DNA of 64,000 bases, taken from the NCBI RefSeq assembly GCF_000685095.1, contig NZ_BAYE01000004.1:430954-494953 (forward strand), given 5' to 3'. The notes beneath the pieces were generated by a model that saw nothing but the letters and a program-made list of their open reading frames with translations, made no database searches and was not told the origin of the DNA. This DNA is from Paraburkholderia caledonica NBRC 102488. Lineage in GTDB: Bacteria > Pseudomonadota > Gammaproteobacteria > Burkholderiales > Burkholderiaceae. Numbering within the stretch: position 1 is the first letter of the stretch; every line of letters starts with the position of its first letter. This document shows positions 1 through 9,095 of this stretch, piece by piece. The translations under genes were made by a program, and so were the position numbers.

Positions 1-155
1 GCCTACTCTGAAAGTCATTCGAAAGAGGTCTTGAAATATCCGCGCAGGCGCGCCGGCTGCGGCGTGGCGGATAATTTCCTCTGCTTGTGACACCGGGGAA
101 AGCTCAGTAATATCGCGCTACGCTGGCGTCAGCCAGCCCCGAACCTGGAGGAAAC

Positions 156-1784
156 ATGAAGCAAAACAACCTGTTGCGCGCCGCGCGTGTTACGACGCTC
201 GTCGCAGCTGCAGCGGCATCGATGGTGGGTGCGCAAAGCGCGCGCGCCGAGATTCCGAACAAGACACTCGTTTACTGCTCAGAAGGCAGCCCTGCGGGTT
301 TCGATCCGGCCCAATACACCACGGGCACCGATTTCACGGCCAATACGTTCACCGTCTATAACCGCCTCGTCGAGTTCGAGCGTGGCGGCACCAAGGTCGA
401 GCCGGGCCTCGCCGAAAAGTGGGATGTCTCCGCGGACGGCAAGACGTACACGTTCCATCTGCGTCACGGCGTGAAGTTCCAGACCACGTCGTTCTTCAAG
501 CCGACGCGCGAATTCAACGCAGATGACGTCATCTTCACCTTCGAGCGCATGCTCGACGCGAACCAGCCGTTCCACAAGGCCTACCCGGTGCAGTTCCCGT
601 ACTTCACCGACATGGGTCTGGACAAGCTGATCACGAAGGTCGAAAAGGTCGATCCGTACACGGTCAAGTTCACGCTGAAGGAAGTCAACGCGCCGTTCAT
701 CCAGAACCTGGCCATGGAATACGCGTCGGTTCTGTCGGCTGAATACGGCGACCAGTTGCTGAAGGCCGGCAAAGCCGCCGACATCAACCAGTTCCCGGTC
801 GGCACGGGTCCGTTCATCTTCCGCAGCTATACGAAAGACGCGACTATCCGTTTCGACGGCAATCCCGAATACTGGAAGCCGAACGCGGTCAAGATTTCAA
901 AGCTGATCTTCTCGATCACGCCGGACGCCGGCGTGCGCGTGCAGAAACTGAAGCGCGACGAATGCCAGGTGATGAGCTATCCGCGCCCGGCCGATATTGC
1001 ACCGCTGAAGGCCGAATCGAGTCTCGCGATGCCGTCGCAGCCTGGCTTCAACCTGGGCTACCTCGCGTACAACGTGACGCACAAGCCGGTCGACAAGGTC
1101 GAAGTGCGTCAGGCGCTCGACATGGCGATCAACAAGAAGGCGATCGTCGATTCCGTGTACCAGGGCGCAGGCCAGGCCGCCACGAACCCGATGCCGCCGA
1201 CCCAATGGTCCTACGACAAGAACCTGAAGGGCGCATCGTACGACGCGGACAAGGCCAAGGCGCTGCTTGCAAAGGCCGGTTATCCGAACGGCTTCGACAT
1301 CACGCTGTGGGCGATGCCGGTGCAACGCGCATATAACCCGAACGCGCGTCTGATGGCGGAAATGATCCAGGCTGACTGGGCCAAGATCGGCGTCAAGGCG
1401 AAGATCGTCACGTACGAGTGGGGCGAGTACATCAAGCGCGCCCACGCAGGTGAGGACGACACGATGCTGATCGGCTGGACAGGCGACAATGGCGATCCGG
1501 ACAACTGGCTCGGCACGCTGCTTGGCTGCGAAGCGGTGAACGGCAACAACTTCTCGAAGTGGTGCTACAAGCCTTTCGACGATCTGATCCAGAAGGGTCG
1601 TTCGACGTCCGACCAGGGCGCGCGCACGACGGCATACACGCAGGCGCAGCAGATCTTCGCGCAGCAACTGCCGTTCTCGCCGATCGCTCACTCGACGGTC
1701 TACCAGCCTGTTAGCAAGAAGGTGGTCGACATGCGTATCGAGCCGCTCGGCTACGCTCGCTTCGACGGCGTCAGCGTCAAGTAA
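156..1784 (+). CDS. dppA: Peptide ABC transporter substrate-binding protein (DppA-type)
   Basis: This is a periplasmic solute-binding protein of the SBP_bac_5 family (542 aa), which captures di- or oligopeptides for the membrane complex encoded next to it. Residues 1-31 form a Sec signal peptide ending in AQSARA. The mature part opens with the family's typical TLVYCSEGSPAGFDPAQ segment. A strong GGAGGA at 147-152 lies just before the ATG and fixes the start. It is first in the dpp operon but is separated from dppB by 150 bp holding a terminator-like hairpin, so it is probably made in excess of the permease. Dipeptide specificity is inferred from family and operon; another peptide or heme-like ligand is possible. 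Confidence 0.88.
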   Translation: MKQNNLLRAARVTTLVAAAAASMVGAQSARAEIPNKTLVYCSEGSPAGFDPAQYTTGTDFTANTFTVYNRLVEFERGGTKVEPGLAEKWDVSADGKTYTFHLRHGVKFQTTSFFKPTREFNADDVIFTFERMLDANQPFHKAYPVQFPYFTDMGLDKLITKVEKVDPYTVKFTLKEVNAPFIQNLAMEYASVLSAEYGDQLLKAGKAADINQFPVGTGPFIFRSYTKDATIRFDGNPEYWKPNAVKISKLIFSITPDAGVRVQKLKRDECQVMSYPRPADIAPLKAESSLAMPSQPGFNLGYLAYNVTHKPVDKVEVRQALDMAINKKAIVDSVYQGAGQAATNPMPPTQWSYDKNLKGASYDADKAKALLAKAGYPNGFDITLWAMPVQRAYNPNARLMAEMIQADWAKIGVKAKIVTYEWGEYIKRAHAGEDDTMLIGWTGDNGDPDNWLGTLLGCEAVNGNNFSKWCYKPFDDLIQKGRSTSDQGARTTAYTQAQQIFAQQLPFSPIAHSTVYQPVSKKVVDMRIEPLGYARFDGVSVK

Positions 1785-1864
1785 GGCGCCCGATATTGAG
1801 TCAGGCAAGTCGTAAAATTCGCGCAGTACGCTTTTCGCACGGTTAGCAAACTGGTCGAAATGGT

Positions 1865-1908
1865 CCGGCGACCGGGGTCACAAGCCCTCGTCGCCGGTTG
1901 CGTTTTTT
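1865..1908 (+). terminator. Intercistronic terminator-like hairpin between dppA and dppB
   Basis: A 7-bp stem (CCGGCGA at 1865-1871 with TCGCCGG at 1891-1897) has a GGG/CCC inner pairing and is followed by a T-run at 1903-1908. It lies between the stop of dppA and the start of dppB. A partial terminator here would lower expression of the downstream permease and ATPase genes relative to the binding protein. This is inferred from structure only. Confidence 0.5.
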
Positions 1909-1934
1909 CTTCATCAAGACCATAGGGACGAACC

Positions 1935-2945
1935 ATGTTCCGCTTTGTTTTGCGCCGCATCGGCATGGTGATACCGACGTTCATCGGCATCACGATCCTT
2001 GCATTCGCGCTGATTCACCTGATACCGGGCGACCCCATCGAAGTGATGATGGGCGAGCGCGGCGTCGATCCGGCGATGCATGCCGCGGCTATGCACCGGC
2101 TAGGGCTCGACGAGCCTCTGCCGATGCAATACGTCCACTACATCGGCCGCGCGCTGCACGGCGATCTCGGCACTTCCATCATCACCAACACGAGCGTCAT
2201 GGGTGAATTTCTCGCCCGCTTCCCCGCCACAGTTGAACTGTCGATTTGCGCGATGCTGTTCGCGCTCATCGTCGGCCTGCCGGCAGGCGTGTTCGCGGCG
2301 CTCAGGCGCGGCACGGCCGTCGATCACGGCGTGATGGGTACAGCGCTGACCGGCTATTCAATGCCGATCTTCTGGTGGGGCTTGATCCTCATCATGGTGT
2401 TCTCGGTCAAGCTTGGCTGGACGCCGGTGTCAGGCCGCATCGCGGTCGAATACGATATTCCGCACGTGACCGGCTTCATGCTGATCGACGCGATGATGTC
2501 CACCGACGAAGGCGCGTTCAAGTCCGCACTCAGCCATCTGATTCTTCCCGCCATCGTGCTCGGAACGATTCCGCTCGCGGTCGTCGCGCGCATGACTCGT
2601 TCGTCGATGCTCGAAGTGCTGCGAGAAGACTACATCCGCACCGCGCGCGCGAAGGGTTTATCGCCGGGGCGAGTGATCGTCGTTCATGCATTGCGCAATG
2701 CGTTGATTCCGGTGGTGACGGTGATCGGTCTGCAGGTCGGTACGCTGCTTGCGGGCGCGGTACTGACGGAGACACTCTTCTCGTGGCCGGGCATCGGCAA
2801 ATGGCTGATCGATGCGATTGGCCGCCGCGATTATCCGGTCGTGCAGGGCGGCATCCTGATGATCGCCACACTGGTGATCTTCGTGAACCTCGTCGTCGAT
2901 CTGTTGTACGGCGTGCTCAACCCGCGCATTCGCCATACGAGGTGA
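1935..2945 (+). CDS. dppB: Peptide ABC transporter permease (DppB-type)
   Basis: Inner-membrane permease of the BPD_transp_1 family (336 aa). An N-terminal membrane segment (about residues 10-30) is followed by the large periplasmic region typical of DppB/OppB. A cluster of hydrophobic segments then runs from about residue 100 to the end. The cytoplasmic coupling loop that contacts the ATPases is visible as YIRTARAKGLSPGRV at about residues 233-247. The C-terminus LLYGVLNPRIRHTR is typical of the family. dppC starts 6 bp after its stop, so the two are co-translated. It pairs with DppC to form the channel. Confidence 0.9.
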   Translation: MFRFVLRRIGMVIPTFIGITILAFALIHLIPGDPIEVMMGERGVDPAMHAAAMHRLGLDEPLPMQYVHYIGRALHGDLGTSIITNTSVMGEFLARFPATVELSICAMLFALIVGLPAGVFAALRRGTAVDHGVMGTALTGYSMPIFWWGLILIMVFSVKLGWTPVSGRIAVEYDIPHVTGFMLIDAMMSTDEGAFKSALSHLILPAIVLGTIPLAVVARMTRSSMLEVLREDYIRTARAKGLSPGRVIVVHALRNALIPVVTVIGLQVGTLLAGAVLTETLFSWPGIGKWLIDAIGRRDYPVVQGGILMIATLVIFVNLVVDLLYGVLNPRIRHTR

Positions 2946-2951
2946 TCAAGC

Positions 2952-3869
2952 ATGGCAGACATACAAAACACAGTCCCCACAGCAGTGACGCCGCCCAGCG
3001 GCCGCGCGATTGCCGCTCGCGAATTCTGGGCGAATTTCTCGCGCAATCGCGGTGCGGTTGGCGCCGGCATCGTCGTTCTGCTGCTTATCGTCGTGGCGAT
3101 TTTCGCGCCGCTCATCGCGCCGCATAGCCCGATCGAACAGTACCGCGACTTCGTGAAAATTCCGCCTGCATGGCTCGAAGGCGGCAACTGGCGGTTCGTT
3201 CTCGGCACCGATGAAGCCGGCCGCGACATCCTCTCGCGTCTGATGTACGGCGCGCGGCTGTCGTTCTGGATCGGCTTCGTGTCGGTGGTGCTCGCGCTGA
3301 TTCCGGGCATCGTGCTCGGTCTCATCGCGGCATTCTTCGAGAAGTGGGCCGATACGCCGATCATGCGCGTCATGGACGTGCTGCTCGCATTGCCGTCGCT
3401 GCTGCTCGCGGTGGCGGTGGTCGCGATCATCGGTCCGGGCCTCGTCAATACGATGCTGGCGATCGCGATCGTCGCGTTGCCGGGCTACGTGCGTTTGACG
3501 CGCGCCTCGGCGCAAGGCGAGTTGCAGAAGGAATACGTGACGGCCTCGCGAGTGGCCGGCGCCGGCACGCTGCGTCTGATGTTCTCGCAAGTGCTGCCCA
3601 ACTGCACCGCGCCGCTGATCGTGCAGGCAACGCTCGGCTTCTCGTCGGCGATTCTCGATGCGGCCGCGCTCGGCTTCCTCGGCCTCGGCGTACAACCGCC
3701 GTCGGCGGAGTGGGGCGCGATGCTGGCCTCGGCGCGTGATTACATCGACAGCGCATGGTGGATCGTCACGATGCCTGGTTTGTCCATCCTGATCTCGGTG
3801 CTCGCCATCAATCTGCTCGGCGACGGGCTGCGCGACGCACTCGATCCCAAACTGAAACGGATGGCATAA
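2952..3869 (+). CDS. dppC: Peptide ABC transporter permease (DppC-type)
   Basis: Second permease subunit (305 aa), with the OppC N-terminal cytoplasmic and first membrane segment (about residues 30-55). The family-typical GTDEAGRDILSRLMYGAR motif is at about residues 85-102, followed by the BPD_transp_1 domain. The EAA coupling loop is at about residues 195-215 (KEYVTASRVAGAG). The C-terminus LLGDGLRDALDPKLKRMA is the standard DppC ending. Its TAA stop directly abuts the ATG of dppD (TAAATG), showing tight operon organisation. Confidence 0.9.
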   Translation: MADIQNTVPTAVTPPSGRAIAAREFWANFSRNRGAVGAGIVVLLLIVVAIFAPLIAPHSPIEQYRDFVKIPPAWLEGGNWRFVLGTDEAGRDILSRLMYGARLSFWIGFVSVVLALIPGIVLGLIAAFFEKWADTPIMRVMDVLLALPSLLLAVAVVAIIGPGLVNTMLAIAIVALPGYVRLTRASAQGELQKEYVTASRVAGAGTLRLMFSQVLPNCTAPLIVQATLGFSSAILDAAALGFLGLGVQPPSAEWGAMLASARDYIDSAWWIVTMPGLSILISVLAINLLGDGLRDALDPKLKRMA

Positions 3870-4874
3870 ATGGACAATCTACTGACCATCCGCAATCTGG
3901 CGGTCAACTTCAACGGACTACCTGCTGTCGACCGGATCAATCTGGACGTCGCGCCGGGCGAAGTGCTCGGCGTTGTCGGCGAATCGGGTTCGGGCAAGAG
4001 CGTGACGATGATGGCGTTGATGGGACTGATCGACGCCCCCGGCAAGGTCACGGCGGACGAAATCACGTTCAACGGCCGCGATCTGCTGAAGGCATCGGCG
4101 AAGGAACGCCGCAAGATCATCGGCAAAGATATCGCGATGGTGTTCCAGGACGCGCTCACGAGTCTGAATCCGAGCTATACGGTCGGCTATCAGATCAAGG
4201 AAGTGCTGAAGCTGCACGAAGGGCTGCGCGGCGCCGCGCTCGACAAGCGCGCACTCGAACTGCTCGATCAGGTCGGCATTCCGGACGCGAAGAGCCGCAT
4301 CGGCGCGTTTCCGCATCAGATGTCGGGCGGCATGAACCAGCGCGTGATGATCGCCATGGCCATTGCCTGCAACCCGAAACTGCTGATCGCCGACGAGCCG
4401 ACCACCGCGCTCGACGTAACGATCCAGGCGCAGATCATGGAACTGCTGATGCGCTTGCAGAAAGAGCGGGGCATGGCGCTCGTGCTGATTTCGCACGATC
4501 TCGCGGTGGTGTCCGAGGTCGCGCAGCGCGTCGCGGTCATGTACGCTGGCGAGGTGATCGAGACGAACAAGGTGCCGGACATCTTCGCCGCGCCTCATCA
4601 TCCGTACACGGAAGCGTTGCTGGCCGCGATTCCCGAGCATAACGTGGGTGCCGTGCGACTCGCTGCTTTGCCGGGCATGGTGCCGGGACGCGACGATCGC
4701 CCGAAAGGGTGTCTGTTTGCCCCGCGCTGCAAGTACATGGTCGACGACTGCAACAAGGGACGCCCCGCGCTCGCGCCCATGCAAGGTCACGCCGAAGTAG
4801 CGCGCGTGCGTTGCATCAAACCCTTGAACCTGAGCGGCGACGCGAACGTTCACACACATGGAGGCGCACGATGA
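3870..4874 (+). CDS. dppD: Peptide ABC transporter ATP-binding protein (DppD-type)
   Basis: First ATPase of the importer (334 aa). Walker A is GESGSGKS at residues 37-44. The signature motif appears as MSGGMNQRV rather than LSGGQ, a common variant in DppD/OppD. Walker B is [12 protein letters not shown], followed by the H-loop in LISHDLAVV. The C-terminal oligo_HPY extension holds the cysteine-containing [14 protein letters not shown] segment seen in peptide-importer ATPases. Its stop overlaps the start of dppF in an ATGA arrangement at 4871-4874, implying translational coupling so that the two ATPases are made in equal amounts. Confidence 0.9.
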   Translation: MDNLLTIRNLAVNFNGLPAVDRINLDVAPGEVLGVVGESGSGKSVTMMALMGLIDAPGKVTADEITFNGRDLLKASAKERRKIIGKDIAMVFQDALTSLNPSYTVGYQIKEVLKLHEGLRGAALDKRALELLDQVGIPDAKSRIGAFPHQMSGGMNQRVMIAMAIACNPKLLIADEPTTALDVTIQAQIMELLMRLQKERGMALVLISHDLAVVSEVAQRVAVMYAGEVIETNKVPDIFAAPHHPYTEALLAAIPEHNVGAVRLAALPGMVPGRDDRPKGCLFAPRCKYMVDDCNKGRPALAPMQGHAEVARVRCIKPLNLSGDANVHTHGGAR

Positions 4875-5890
4875 ACGCAGTACCTGAAACGCGGCGCCAG
4901 TCGGACCATGCGGGCGATCACGTGCTGGTCGCCGACAAGCTCGCGCGTTATTACACGGTCAAACGCGGCATGTTCGCAACGGGCACGGTGAAGGCGCTCA
5001 ACGGCGTGTCGTTCGCGCTCGAGCGCGGCAAGACGCTCGCCGTGGTCGGCGAATCCGGTTGCGGCAAGTCGACGCTCGCGCGCCAGCTGACCATGATCGA
5101 AGCGCCCAGCGCGGGCCGTTTGCTGATCGACGGTGAAGACGTGGCTGGCGCGGATCACGCGAAAATCGCGGCGCTGCGGCGGCGCGTGCAGATGGTGTTT
5201 CAGAACCCGTTTGCGTCGCTCAACCCGCGCAAGACCGTGGAGCAGACGCTCGGCGAACCGCTCGCGATCAACTCCCAACTGAGCGTAACGGAACGCGCGG
5301 AACGTATCGCTCAAATGATGCGTACCGTCGGCCTGCGTCCGGAACATGCAAAGCGCTATCCGCATATGTTCTCGGGCGGTCAACGTCAACGCGTGGCAAT
5401 TGCCCGCGCGATGATTCTGGACCCGCAGATCGTTGTCGCCGACGAACCCGTGTCGGCGCTCGACGTGTCGATCCAGGCGCAGATTCTGAACCTCTTCATG
5501 GATCTGCAGCAGGAGTTCAAGACGAGCTATGTGTTCATCTCGCACAATCTGTCAGTGGTCGAGCATATTGCCGACGACGTGATGGTGATGTACTTCGGCG
5601 GCGTGGCCGAACTCGGCGACAAGAAGCGGATTTTCTCGAAGCCGCGGCATCCCTATACGCGCGCGTTGATGTCGGCGACGCCGTCGATCTTCGAGGCGGA
5701 TCGCACGATCAAGATCAAGCTGCAAGGCGAGATGCCTTCGCCGCTGAATCCGCCTTCGGGCTGCACGTTTCATCAGCGCTGCCCCTATGTGATCGACCGT
5801 TGCCGCAGCGAAGAGCCGAAGCTGCGTGAAGTGGATGGCCGTCAGGTGTCGTGTCACCGCGCCGAGGAGGTGGGGGACGTGGATGCCTGA
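4871..5890 (+). CDS. dppF: Peptide ABC transporter ATP-binding protein (DppF-type)
   Basis: Second ATPase of the importer (339 aa). The frame is open further upstream, but the ATG at 4871, which overlaps the dppD stop as ATGA and is preceded by GGAGG, is the credible start. Walker A is GESGCGKS. The signature is [15 protein letters not shown] and Walker B is [12 protein letters not shown]. The C-terminal oligo_HPY region holds [14 protein letters not shown]. It forms the heterodimeric motor with DppD. Its 3' end overlaps the next gene (TraB/GumN family) by 8 bp. Confidence 0.9.
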   Translation: MNAVPETRRQSDHAGDHVLVADKLARYYTVKRGMFATGTVKALNGVSFALERGKTLAVVGESGCGKSTLARQLTMIEAPSAGRLLIDGEDVAGADHAKIAALRRRVQMVFQNPFASLNPRKTVEQTLGEPLAINSQLSVTERAERIAQMMRTVGLRPEHAKRYPHMFSGGQRQRVAIARAMILDPQIVVADEPVSALDVSIQAQILNLFMDLQQEFKTSYVFISHNLSVVEHIADDVMVMYFGGVAELGDKKRIFSKPRHPYTRALMSATPSIFEADRTIKIKLQGEMPSPLNPPSGCTFHQRCPYVIDRCRSEEPKLREVDGRQVSCHRAEEVGDVDA

Positions 5891-7055
5891 TGCGTTGGCG
5901 GCGCGTCGTCTTGCGCGCCGCTCGCGTGAAGGCGGCCGCCGCGCTGCCTTCATGCGAAGCTTGCGGGCGCGTGCACTGACCGGTGCCGCGCTCGTCGGCG
6001 TATGTTCCGTTCTGTATTTCTCCGCGGCACTGATCGGCCGCGCGCACGCTGCCGGCGCCGCGGCCAATACACCCACGGCTGGCGTCAATTCAACCACGCA
6101 AGGTGCGCGTCCCGCATTGCCGGTACCGCACGTGCCGTCGGAGCCACGCGCCGCGCTGCCGGGCCTCAATCCGCCACCCGCCACACCCGGTACGACCGCG
6201 AGCGGACCCGTGCGCCTGCAACCGGCGCGTATGCCGTTCTACGTCGCGACTCGCGGTGCTACCACCATCTACGTGCTGGGTACGCTGCATGTGGGCGATC
6301 CCGCCGATTACCCGCCGGCTCAGCCGTTTCGTCCGCCGATCATGGGCGCGCTGGCGGCTTCGCCGACGCTTGCGCTCGAACTTTCGCCGGACGAGCTACT
6401 CGTTTCGCAAGACGATGTTTCCAGGTACGGCGTGTGCCGCCGCGACTGCCTTCCCGGCCTCTTGCCGGAGCCGCTGTGGCGCAAGCTCGCGTTTCGTCTG
6501 CGCGGCAATCCCGCGGCGTTGAACGAAATCAAAAAGATGCGCCCGTGGCTCGCCTCGCTGCTGGTCGAAACCTACGACTCGCTCAGCGCCGGCTTGCAGA
6601 CCGAGTACGGCACTGAAGCGCAGTTGCAGAACGTATATCTGCGCACACGTGGCAAGATCATCGGCCTCGAAACCTTGCCGCAGCAAATGCGCGCCTTCAC
6701 CGGGCTCACGCTCGCCCAGCAACGCGAGATGCTCGCGCAGGATCTGATGCAGACGCCCGCGCAAAACGTCGAGGACGTGCGGACCTTGCACCGCCTGTGG
6801 CGTGTTGGCGATGCCGATGCAATCGCCGCCTGGGAGGCCGCGAAAACCGAAAAGCTGGCGCGCGACAAGCAGGTGTCCAACTCGATAGACGACAGGATCG
6901 TGTACGCGCGCAATCGGCGCTTCGTCTCGCGGATGCTGCAGATCGCCGCGCCGAACAAGCCGGCGTTCGTGGCGATTGGCGCGTTGCATCTGGGTGGCCG
7001 CAAAGGCGTTCTGCAGCTTTTGCGACAACGTGGGTTCGTGGTGGACGCGGGGTGA
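5883..7055 (+). CDS. TraB/GumN family protein
   Basis: A 390-aa TraB/GumN-family protein. These proteins are metalloprotease-like in fold, but their bacterial role is unsettled. The start at 5883 lies inside the end of dppF and has a strong GAGGAGGTGGGG just upstream. An arginine-rich N-terminus is followed by a hydrophobic segment at about residues 20-45 (signal anchor or signal peptide ending ...RAHA), then a Pro/Ala-rich linker. The family motifs appear as YVLGTLHVGD near residue 140 and FVAIGALHLGGRKGVL near the C-terminus; these GxxH motifs likely bind metal. It is the last gene of the dpp transcript and ends 13 bp from the convergent TPR gene. A role in peptide turnover is a guess from context. 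Confidence 0.8.
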   Translation: MPDALAARRLARRSREGGRRAAFMRSLRARALTGAALVGVCSVLYFSAALIGRAHAAGAAANTPTAGVNSTTQGARPALPVPHVPSEPRAALPGLNPPPATPGTTASGPVRLQPARMPFYVATRGATTIYVLGTLHVGDPADYPPAQPFRPPIMGALAASPTLALELSPDELLVSQDDVSRYGVCRRDCLPGLLPEPLWRKLAFRLRGNPAALNEIKKMRPWLASLLVETYDSLSAGLQTEYGTEAQLQNVYLRTRGKIIGLETLPQQMRAFTGLTLAQQREMLAQDLMQTPAQNVEDVRTLHRLWRVGDADAIAAWEAAKTEKLARDKQVSNSIDDRIVYARNRRFVSRMLQIAAPNKPAFVAIGALHLGGRKGVLQLLRQRGFVVDAG

Positions 7056-7068
7056 AGCGATGCGCGAT

Positions 7069-8883
7069 CTACGGCGCGGGATCGATTGCGCTGATCACTT
7101 CCTTCACCGCCTCGGCCCATTCGCCGAGTACCTTCTGCCGGAACAGCCGCATGCCCGGATACCACGGCGAGTCGCTCCGTTCTTCAAGCCAGCGCCAGTC
7201 TGAATTGGCCGGCAGCAGCAGCCACACCGGCTTGCCGAGCGCGCCGGCCAGATGCGCGACGGCGGTGTCGACGGCGATCACCAGATCGAGGTTCATGATC
7301 AGCGCGGCCGTGTCTTCAAAGTCGTTCAACTCGCCGCTGAAATCGTTCGCCCGAAAGGCTGGTGGGGCAGAGGAGAGTTGCGCGTGCGCCGCACCCTTCT
7401 GCAACGGATACCAGTCCACATTGGCGACATCGGCGAGCGCGTGCAGGTCGGCAAGCGCCATTGACCGATAGCGGTCGTTGCCGAACGCCGGACTGCCTGC
7501 CCACACGAGGCCCGCTCTGCGCTTCGCATCGCCGGTTTTCTTCAGTTTCTTGCGCCAGGCTTTGACCTTGGCGTGGTCCGCGAACAGATACGGCACTTCG
7601 GCTGGGATGGTGGACAACTCAGTGCCGACGCATGAAGGCACGCTCGTCATGGGCACCCAGAAGTCGTAGTTCTGCTCCGCGTAGCTCTGCTCCGGTTTAC
7701 CGCTAAACGCGTTATGTACCCCCGGCACGCGTTGAACAAGACTCAGCAATGGCTCGCGAACGCAGACGTCTACTGTCGCGCCGCGTTCGTGCAGCAAGCG
7801 CGCAAAACGCAGGAACTGGAAATGATCCCCGAAACCCTGCTCGCCGACGATCAACAGACGACGCCCGTTGAGCGGTTCGCCGCGCCATTCGGCCACGCCC
7901 GGAATCGCGAGCGCTTCGTAATCGCTCTTACGCCAGCGCAGCGCAAACTCGGCCCAACCCTGCTTGAAATCGCCGCGCTTGAGCAGCAGCCAGGCAAGGT
8001 TCTGATGGGCGTCGGCGTAATGCGGATCGCGGGCAAGCGCCTCGCGATAGAACGTCTCCTCTTCGTCAAGCCGGCCCTGCGCGCCGAGCGAGCCGCCCAG
8101 GCACACGAGGTTGGTCGGATTCGGCGCGATTGCAACCGCGCGACGGTAATGCGACTCCGCGCCCGCATAGTCGCCATGCTTGCCGATCGCGCTACCCAGG
8201 TTGATGTGCGCCTCGGCGTAATCCGGGCGCAACGCGAGCGCGCGCTCAAAGCTCGCGACGGCCGCCTCGTGCTCGCCTTGCGCTGTGTAGGCATTGCCCG
8301 CGTTGAAGTGCGCTTCCGCTGAAGCCGGATCGACTCGCAACGCGTCGCGATAGCACGCCAGGGCTTCCGCGAAACGCCCGAGTTTGCCGAGCGCCGTGCC
8401 CAGATTCAGATGGGCATCTACCAGTGAGGGGTTCGACTCGATTGCAAGCCGATATTGTTCGACCGCTTCGTTCAACGCGCCCTGAGCCTGCAAAGCGGTG
8501 CCGAAGTTGTTGCGCGCGTCGGCGAAATCGGGTTGTAGCTGCAACGCCTGGTCGTAGCAGATCGTGGCTTCCTCGAGATGGCCGAGCGCGGCGGCGGCGA
8601 GTCCGCGGTTGCTCCAGCAGGCGGCGTCGTGACGGTCGTATTTGAGCGCGTGGCTCATTAGTGCGGCGGCCTCTGCGTATTGCCCGCGCTGATAATGCAG
8701 TACCCCGAAGTAATGCAAAGTCTGCGAATTCGTCGGCGCGAGCGTCAGGATCTCGCGGTAGATGGAGTCGGCGGTGTCGAGCCGGCCGGCCTGATGCGCG
8801 TCGAGCGCGGCCTTCACGAGCGAAGTAACGCTGGATGACGGCGGCGCGGTATGCGCGCCGGCGCGCTGGGATTGACGTTCCAT
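7069..8883 (-). CDS. TPR-repeat protein with GT9-like C-terminal domain
   Basis: A 604-aa two-part protein. About residues 20-330 are a run of roughly eight to nine tetratricopeptide repeats with the usual spacing of A, N, G, A, Y and P residues. Residues from about 365 on resemble a glycosyltransferase-9/heptosyltransferase-like fold, with GEQGFGDHFQFLRFARLL near the start and DTAVAHLAGALGKPVWLLLP near the end. Such TPR-GT proteins are common in Burkholderia and often linked to surface glycosylation, but no substrate can be read here. There is no signal peptide, so it is likely cytosolic. The frame extends 13 codons further to 8922; the ATG at 8883 is preferred, though neither has a strong ribosome site. 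Confidence 0.75.
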   Translation of the reverse strand: MERQSQRAGAHTAPPSSSVTSLVKAALDAHQAGRLDTADSIYREILTLAPTNSQTLHYFGVLHYQRGQYAEAAALMSHALKYDRHDAACWSNRGLAAAALGHLEEATICYDQALQLQPDFADARNNFGTALQAQGALNEAVEQYRLAIESNPSLVDAHLNLGTALGKLGRFAEALACYRDALRVDPASAEAHFNAGNAYTAQGEHEAAVASFERALALRPDYAEAHINLGSAIGKHGDYAGAESHYRRAVAIAPNPTNLVCLGGSLGAQGRLDEEETFYREALARDPHYADAHQNLAWLLLKRGDFKQGWAEFALRWRKSDYEALAIPGVAEWRGEPLNGRRLLIVGEQGFGDHFQFLRFARLLHERGATVDVCVREPLLSLVQRVPGVHNAFSGKPEQSYAEQNYDFWVPMTSVPSCVGTELSTIPAEVPYLFADHAKVKAWRKKLKKTGDAKRRAGLVWAGSPAFGNDRYRSMALADLHALADVANVDWYPLQKGAAHAQLSSAPPAFRANDFSGELNDFEDTAALIMNLDLVIAVDTAVAHLAGALGKPVWLLLPANSDWRWLEERSDSPWYPGMRLFRQKVLGEWAEAVKEVISAIDPAP

Positions 8884-9095
8884 GGAAACCTGCGGGAAAG
8901 GCTCCGGCGGCGCGCGTTGCACGCGCCGGCGCGTGTGGATGGGAGATGGCCCAGCATCTTATGGTCGGCATCATGGGCCGACGATCGGACGCATCCTATT
9001 TCCCTTGCAGGTTTTTCCTGTTTGAGGTGCTTCGCCGATGTGCCGCGGAAACGTCGCGCGACACATCGGAAACTGCTGCTCTTTACGGCACGCTG

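Noticed and set aside
1..155. A specific promoter for dppA
   Set aside because: TTGAAA (31-36) and ATAAT (71-75) are too far apart, and no regular pair was found.
897..1808. A 303-aa minus-strand frame over dppA
   Set aside because: It has shadow composition, no start site, and the opposite strand is a clear binding protein.
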